From Acidobacteriota bacterium (GTDB lineage: Bacteria > Acidobacteriota > Terriglobia > Bryobacterales > Bryobacteraceae): a DNA stretch of 46,181 bases. The stretch spans positions 1 through 46,181 of the forward strand of contig JACQDF010000099.1 in assembly GCA_016201205.1 (NCBI GenBank), given 5' to 3'. The notes beneath the pieces are model-generated. The model ran no database searches and was not told where the DNA came from. It saw only the letters and a list, made by a program, of their open reading frames with translations. This document shows positions 41,454-46,181 of this stretch, piece after piece (the stretch's first letter is position 1; each line of letters begins with the position of its first letter). The position numbers and the translations under genes were made by a program.

Positions 41454-43838
41454 ATGAAGATTGCAGTTATTCTGGCAAGCATGCCGCTGTTGGCGGCGCC
41501 GCCGCTGCTGACCACGCTCGAGCCATGGGGGGCCCAGCGGGGCAAGGCGTTCGTGCTGACGCTGGGCGGCAACGGGCTGATGGCGGGAGCAAAGATCGTG
41601 ACAACGCTGCCGGCGACATTCACTCTGATGGCGCCGCCGGCGGAGGCTGCCGGGCGGAAGCTGCCGTTTCTGGTCGAGCTGGCGGCCGATGCGTCTGTCG
41701 GTTTGTACCCGGTGCGCATCGAATCGCCGAATGGGATTTCCAATGTGCTGCTGTTCAGCGTCGGAGCATTTGAGGAGGTTCGCGAAGCCGAGTCCGAATC
41801 GCGGTCCATCGGTGGTCTGAACGATGCGCCGGCGACGGCGGAGAGCGTGAAGCAGACTCCGGTGGTGGTAAACGGAACGCTGCGTCCGGCGGACCGCGAT
41901 TACTACAAAGTGTACGGGAAAGCAGGGGAGCGTCGCGTATTCGAAGTGGAGGCGCGGCGGATGGGATCGGCGGTGGACCCGGCGTTGAGAATTTACGACT
42001 CGAATGGCAAACTGCTGGCGCGGGTGGACGACACGGCGGGCCTGGGCGTGGATTGCCGGCTGGAATTCACTTTCCCCCGCGAAGGCGAATACTTCATCGA
42101 GGTGCATGATGCCCGGTTCTCCGAGCAGACGGTGAATTTCTACCGGCTCAAAATGGGCGCCTATCCGTACGCGGAGGCGATGTTCCCGTCAGGCTGGACG
42201 CGCGGCCAGCCAGTGGAGGTGGAGCTGTCGGGCGGGAATCTAAAGGCGCCGGTGAAAGCGAAGGTGGACTGGGCCGGCGGCGGCTGGGGGAGCGTGCAAC
42301 TGCCGCAGCCAACGGCAAGCCTGCCATGGATCTTCGCAGGCAGCGAGTTGCCGGAGATGCTCGAGCCGCCGGGCGCTGGCCCGCACCCATTACCTCTGGG
42401 AACGGTCGTGAACGGGCGGATTCTGAAGGCGCGAGAGGTGGATCGCTACCGGGTGGCGGTGAAGCCAGGGGCGTCGTACCTGGTCGAGCTGGACGGGCGC
42501 GGGCTGGGAACATCGCGCCTCGATGCGCTGGTAACCGTGTTCGACGGCAAGGGGCGGCGAATCGATTCGGCGGGAGACACGCCGCCGAAGCAGGCGGTGA
42601 ATGCGTTTATCGTGGCGGGCGATTTGAGCCGGGATCCTTTTCTGATCTTCCAGGCGCCCAAGGACGCGCGCGAGGTCGCCATCACGGTCGAGGATCTGAA
42701 TCAGGAGGGCGGGCCAGAGTACGCATACCGGCTGGCGGCCAGGCAGCAGGCGCCGGATTTCGAGCTGACGCTGGCCACGCCATACCTCAATATTCCCGCG
42801 GGCGGAACGGCAGTGGTGGCGGTGACCGTCGAGCGGCGGGGATTCTACGGGGATGTGAAGCTGAAGGCGGCGAATCTGCCGGAGGGAGTCGAGGCGGCCG
42901 GCGGAAGCGTGCCGGCGGAAATACCGGACACCGATACCCGTGTGGTTTCCCGGCGCGGAGTGATTACACTGACGGCGAAGCCGGGCGCGGCGGCGCGAGC
43001 AATCGAGTTGTCCGTGTGGGGCGAGGCGGCGCTGCCCGATGGAACCATCATCCGGCGAAAGGCATCCGGGCCGGGCATGGTGACGGCGATTCGGGGGAAC
43101 CTGGGGTTTGTGGATGTGGGGCGAAGGAACATCCGTGCGTTTCAGGCGCCGTGGCTGGGGCTGGAGCTGCCGGCGATGGTGGGGTACGAGCCCGCGGGCG
43201 TGCTGGAGGTGAAGAGCCCGCCTCGCGTGCGGATCATTCAAGGGATGAAGCACGAATTCGCCTGGAGTTTTTCGGGCAGGCAGGCAGGAGTGCGGCCGCC
43301 GGATGCGGTGGCGACGGACACGCCCGGCGGACGCGACTTGCGGATCACGGATCGCGATGCCCGGCGTCGAGCCGGGTCGGGCATGCTGACCATGAATACG
43401 ACGATCGGGACTCCGCCAGGCACGTTCGATGTGATTCTGAGCGCGCGCGCCGGGATGGGGATGCAGGAAGAGATCGTGTACGCGCCGGCGGTGACCGTGG
43501 AAGTGGTGCAAGGATATGCGGTGGAACCACCGAAGCAGGCGTCTACGCTGGCACGGGGCGGGAAGACGGAGCTGGTGGGCACGGTGATGCGCGAGGAGGG
43601 ATTCGCAGCCGAGGTGACGATCGCCCCGGATGCGCTGCCTTTGGGCGTGACGTGCCACCCGGCGGAGGTCGCCGCGAACGCGTCACAGTACCGGATCGCC
43701 TGCGAAGCGACCGGAGAGGCGCCCTCGGGTGAGCACAAGATTCTGCTGAATCCAAGTTCGATCCTGCCGGAGGGAGAGAAGGGGAAGGTGCCGTACAAGA
43801 TCGCGCCGGTGGAGGCGACACTGCTGATAAAGGGCTAG
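41454..43838 (+). CDS. secreted PPC-domain protein, cluster B
   Basis: A 794-residue exported protein with a signal peptide (MKIAVILASMPLLAAP), an Ig/IPT-like N-terminal domain (GAQRGKAFVLTLGGNGL), a PPC domain about 130-235 (GTLRPADRDYYKVYGKAGER and VDCRLEFTFPREGEYFIEVHDA), a second PPC-like repeat near 315-450 and beta-rich C-terminal modules. No catalytic motif is seen. It parallels the protein at 26803 in size and organisation. The start at 41454 is 4 bp after the previous stop; the longer frame to 41415 overlaps that gene. The next gene begins 3 bp after its stop. Confidence 0.83.
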   Translation: MKIAVILASMPLLAAPPLLTTLEPWGAQRGKAFVLTLGGNGLMAGAKIVTTLPATFTLMAPPAEAAGRKLPFLVELAADASVGLYPVRIESPNGISNVLLFSVGAFEEVREAESESRSIGGLNDAPATAESVKQTPVVVNGTLRPADRDYYKVYGKAGERRVFEVEARRMGSAVDPALRIYDSNGKLLARVDDTAGLGVDCRLEFTFPREGEYFIEVHDARFSEQTVNFYRLKMGAYPYAEAMFPSGWTRGQPVEVELSGGNLKAPVKAKVDWAGGGWGSVQLPQPTASLPWIFAGSELPEMLEPPGAGPHPLPLGTVVNGRILKAREVDRYRVAVKPGASYLVELDGRGLGTSRLDALVTVFDGKGRRIDSAGDTPPKQAVNAFIVAGDLSRDPFLIFQAPKDAREVAITVEDLNQEGGPEYAYRLAARQQAPDFELTLATPYLNIPAGGTAVVAVTVERRGFYGDVKLKAANLPEGVEAAGGSVPAEIPDTDTRVVSRRGVITLTAKPGAAARAIELSVWGEAALPDGTIIRRKASGPGMVTAIRGNLGFVDVGRRNIRAFQAPWLGLELPAMVGYEPAGVLEVKSPPRVRIIQGMKHEFAWSFSGRQAGVRPPDAVATDTPGGRDLRITDRDARRRAGSGMLTMNTTIGTPPGTFDVILSARAGMGMQEEIVYAPAVTVEVVQGYAVEPPKQASTLARGGKTELVGTVMREEGFAAEVTIAPDALPLGVTCHPAEVAANASQYRIACEATGEAPSGEHKILLNPSSILPEGEKGKVPYKIAPVEATLLIKG

Positions 43839-43841
43839 AAC

Positions 43842-45998
43842 ATGCGACTATGGATTTGTTTTTTGAGCGCGGGCCTGATGGCCGCCGGCGAGGAGCGGGT
43901 CACATTCTTAAAGGATGTGACGCCGGTTCTGAACAAGGCCGGCTGCATGGCGGGAACATGCCATGGAGCGGCGAAGGGCAAGAACGGGTTCAAGCTGTCG
44001 TTGCGCGGCTACGATCCGGAGTTCGATTACGAGGCTCTGCTGTATGACGTCTCGGGGCGGCGCTTCAACCGGGCGGATCCGGCGCGGAGCCTGCTGCTGG
44101 CGAAGCCGACGATGCAAGTGGCCCACGGGGGCGGCTCGCGGTTCGAGATCGGGTCGCGCTATTACAACACGATTCTGAAGTGGCTCGAAAGTGGAGCGCC
44201 ATTCGGCGATCCGGCGAAAGACAAAGTGGCGAAACTCGAGGTGCAGCCGGGCGAGCTTTTCTTCGAGAAGCCCGGACTGAAGCAGAAGGTTCTCACCAAG
44301 GCGTATTTCGGCGACGGGTCGTCCCGCGACGTGACGGCGGAGGCGTCGATTACGAGCAACACGCCGGAAGTGGCGGATGTGACGGACGCCATAGTGGATG
44401 CGAAGCGGAAGGGCGAAGCGGCGCTGCTGGTGCGCTACGAAGGCAAGTTCGTAACAGCGCCGGTGACGATATTGAATCCGAAGGAAGGCTTCGCGTGGAA
44501 GACGCTGCCGCGGCACAACTATATCGATGAGCTGATCGATCTGAAGCTGAAGCGGCTCAAGATTCAGCCGTCACCGGCGGCGGGCGATGCGGAATTCCTG
44601 AGGCGCGTGTCGCTGGATCTGATCGGGCTGCCGCCAACGCCAAAGGAGATTCGCGAATTCCTGGCCCAGACGGGGGATGCTCGCGCCAGACGCGCGCGGG
44701 CGATCGACCGGCTGATGAAGCGGCCCGAGTTCGTGGATCACTGGACGGTGAAGTGGGGCGATCTGCTTCAAAACAGCCGGCGGTTCTTGGGCGACAAAGC
44801 CACCTGGGGCTTCCGGGAGTGGATTCGCGAATCGATCGCGGCCAACAAGCCCTACGACAGGATGGTCCGGGAGCTGCTGACCAGCCGGGGGAGCGCGTAT
44901 CAGAATCCGGCGGCGAACTATTACCGGGTGACGCGCGATCCGAAGCCATCGATGGAGAAGACCAGCCAGGTGTTTCTGGGTGTACGCATGGTGTGCGCGC
45001 AATGCCATGATCATCCGTTCGAGCAATGGACCCAGAGCCAGTACTACGAACTGGCGGCGTTCTTCGCGGCCGTGGGGCTGAAGCCGGGCTATGAGAGCGG
45101 CGATGAGATTCTGTATGTGAAGCGTCAGGACAGCGAGGTGACCCACCCCAAGACTGGCCGCGTCGTGGCGCCGAAGTATCTGGTGGCCAGCGTGGGGGCG
45201 CCGCCCGTACAGACGGCGGGCGACCGGCGCGAGGCGCTGGCGGAATGGCTGACGTCGAAGAACAATCCATTTTTCGCCAAGGCGATCGCGAATCGGCTTT
45301 GGAGCTACTTCTTCGGAAAGGGGATCATCGATCCGGTGGATGACATCCGGGCATCCAATCCGCCGGTGAATCCGGCGCTGCTCGACGCGCTGATGAAGGA
45401 TCTTGTCGAACATGGATTCGACTTGCAGCATCTGATCCGGACGATCGTGAACTCGCGTGCGTACCAGGCGTCGATTGAAACGAGCGAGTGGAATGCGGAC
45501 GACACGATTAACTTCTCGCACCAGACGCCGCGGCGGCTGAGCGCGGAGCAATTGGCGGACGCGCTCGAGATGGCGACCGGATCGCGGCCGAAGTTTGCCG
45601 AGGCGCCCGAGGACAGCAAAGCGCAGCAACTGCCGGATCCGCATATCGGCAAAGACGGCTTTCTCGATTTGTTCGGGCGGCCGCAGCGGGAGTCTTCCTG
45701 CGAGTGCGAGCGTCGGTCGGACTTGAGCTTGCCGCAGGCGATGAATCTGGTGAACGGGGGCGACATCGCGGATGCGATCGCGGATCCCAAGGGCAAAGTG
45801 GCTCAGATGGTGACGGCAGGCTGGAGCGACCGGCAGATGATCGAGGAGATGTACCTGTCCGCGCTAGGGCGGCTGCCGAGCCCGGCGGAGTATGACAAGG
45901 CGGTGACCTACCTGCGCGGGGGCGGGAGCCGGGCGGTGCGGGCGCAGGACCTGCAATGGGCGTTGCTGAACAGCAAGGGGTTCTTGTTCAACCGGTGA
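43842..45998 (+). CDS. PSD1-type DUF1549/DUF1553 secreted protein, cluster B
   Basis: A 718-residue exported protein with a signal peptide (MRLWICFLSAGLMAAG), an N-terminal cysteine block GCMAGTCHGAAKGKNGFKL, an Ig-like domain (about 125-210), DUF1549 (about 225-430) with the heme motif CAQCHDHP near residue 385, and DUF1553 (about 465-715). It shares long patches with the protein at 23408 (for example NGFKL-LRGYDPE and IDPVDD) but lacks its first Ig domain. It sits 3 bp after the PPC gene. The end LLNSKGFLFNR parallels the other copy's LTSKDFLFNY. A DUF1501 gene normally accompanies it, but none is in the remaining window. Confidence 0.9.
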   Translation: MRLWICFLSAGLMAAGEERVTFLKDVTPVLNKAGCMAGTCHGAAKGKNGFKLSLRGYDPEFDYEALLYDVSGRRFNRADPARSLLLAKPTMQVAHGGGSRFEIGSRYYNTILKWLESGAPFGDPAKDKVAKLEVQPGELFFEKPGLKQKVLTKAYFGDGSSRDVTAEASITSNTPEVADVTDAIVDAKRKGEAALLVRYEGKFVTAPVTILNPKEGFAWKTLPRHNYIDELIDLKLKRLKIQPSPAAGDAEFLRRVSLDLIGLPPTPKEIREFLAQTGDARARRARAIDRLMKRPEFVDHWTVKWGDLLQNSRRFLGDKATWGFREWIRESIAANKPYDRMVRELLTSRGSAYQNPAANYYRVTRDPKPSMEKTSQVFLGVRMVCAQCHDHPFEQWTQSQYYELAAFFAAVGLKPGYESGDEILYVKRQDSEVTHPKTGRVVAPKYLVASVGAPPVQTAGDRREALAEWLTSKNNPFFAKAIANRLWSYFFGKGIIDPVDDIRASNPPVNPALLDALMKDLVEHGFDLQHLIRTIVNSRAYQASIETSEWNADDTINFSHQTPRRLSAEQLADALEMATGSRPKFAEAPEDSKAQQLPDPHIGKDGFLDLFGRPQRESSCECERRSDLSLPQAMNLVNGGDIADAIADPKGKVAQMVTAGWSDRQMIEEMYLSALGRLPSPAEYDKAVTYLRGGGSRAVRAQDLQWALLNSKGFLFNR

Positions 45999-46016
45999 AC
46001 GGGTTTGTGCCTGTCA

Positions 46017-46044
46017 TTGCTGAGCCGCGCGCGTCAGCAAGCGG
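46017..46044. repeat. REP-like palindromic element, half copy (inverted)
   Basis: A 28-bp stretch identical to 30490-30517, containing the hairpin TTGCTGA/TCAGCAA. It is 18 bp after the PSD1 stop and 16 bp before the end of a possible minus-strand gene, again a 3'-end position. Confidence 0.65.
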
Positions 46045-46060
46045 TCTTACGCAAACAACT

Positions 46061-46180
46061 TCAGACGCGGCCGGCTTTTTGCCGTCGCCTGCCGCGCCCC
46101 GTTAGCCAGCGGCGAAGAGACTCCTGCGTTTCACCAGATCGGCGACCAGCCAGGAGGCTCTCGACACTGATATCTTCATC
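46061..46180 (-). CDS. possible 3' end of an unidentified gene (cut by window edge)
   Basis: A minus-strand frame is open from the right edge to a TGA at 46061. The product ends SLRRWLTGRGRRRQKAGRV, a basic tail preceded by acidic residues. The family cannot be recognised from 39 residues. It would be convergent with the PSD1 gene, separated by a REP-like hairpin, which supports a real gene end there. Confidence 0.3.
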   Translation of the reverse strand, partial: DEDISVESLLAGRRSGETQESLRRWLTGRGRRRQKAGRV

Positions 46181-46181
46181 T

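Noticed and set aside
1..46181. CRISPR array, tRNA or rRNA genes, prophage or complete insertion sequence
   Set aside because: No regularly spaced repeats, cloverleaf ends, conserved rRNA segments, integrase, capsid or transposase frames were seen.

Overview
The window reads as chromosomal DNA of an Acidobacteriota bacterium of the Solibacter/Bryobacter kind. This is an inference from gene content: an Oar-type TonB receptor with an N-terminal carboxypeptidase-regulatory domain, several secreted DUF1501 / DUF1549-DUF1553 / PPC / WD40 proteins with Tat-like leaders, high GC content, and GC-rich palindromes between genes. No rRNA, tRNA, CRISPR array, prophage or complete insertion sequence was recognised.

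Positions 1-7.5 kb: the 5' end of a probable sulfatase gene, an SDR oxidoreductase, a secreted CE15-like glucuronoyl esterase, a LolA-like lipoprotein carrier, a decayed FmdB-type zinc-ribbon gene, a large hybrid histidine kinase, a crotonase and a TIGR02206-type membrane protein.

Positions 7.5-17.3 kb are the most interesting part. A PAS histidine kinase and an NtrC-type sigma-54 activator, with a sigma-54-like promoter just upstream, are followed by a five-gene electron-transfer cluster. It encodes a decaheme MtrA/DmsE-type cytochrome, an MtrB/PioB outer-membrane barrel, a small periplasmic protein with a complete CuA copper motif, a Tat-exported four-cluster ferredoxin, and an NrfD-type quinone-interacting membrane protein with an extra C-terminal domain. 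Together they could connect the quinone pool to the cell surface, in either direction. No molybdopterin catalytic subunit lies in the window.

Positions 17.3-22 kb: a TPP-dependent decarboxylase/synthase-like enzyme, two tandem SIMPL-domain periplasmic proteins and a Gfo/Idh/MocA oxidoreductase. Positions 22-30.4 kb: a translationally coupled cluster (DUF1501, PSD1-type DUF1549/DUF1553, WD40, PPC, ManA-like cupin). Positions 30.5-39.4 kb, all minus strand: homoserine dehydrogenase, a DUF4139 protein, YjbQ, a Tat-exported Gfo/Idh/MocA protein, Fe/Mn superoxide dismutase and a 1161-residue Oar-like TonB receptor.

Positions 39.5-46.2 kb: an AbrB-type antitoxin with a frameshifted PIN toxin, bracketed by an 18-bp direct repeat, then a second cluster of the same secreted families (cytochrome-WD40, PPC, PSD1) and the edge of another gene. 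Four copies or half-copies of a REP-like palindrome lie between genes at about 10.65, 13.97, 30.47 and 46.02 kb.
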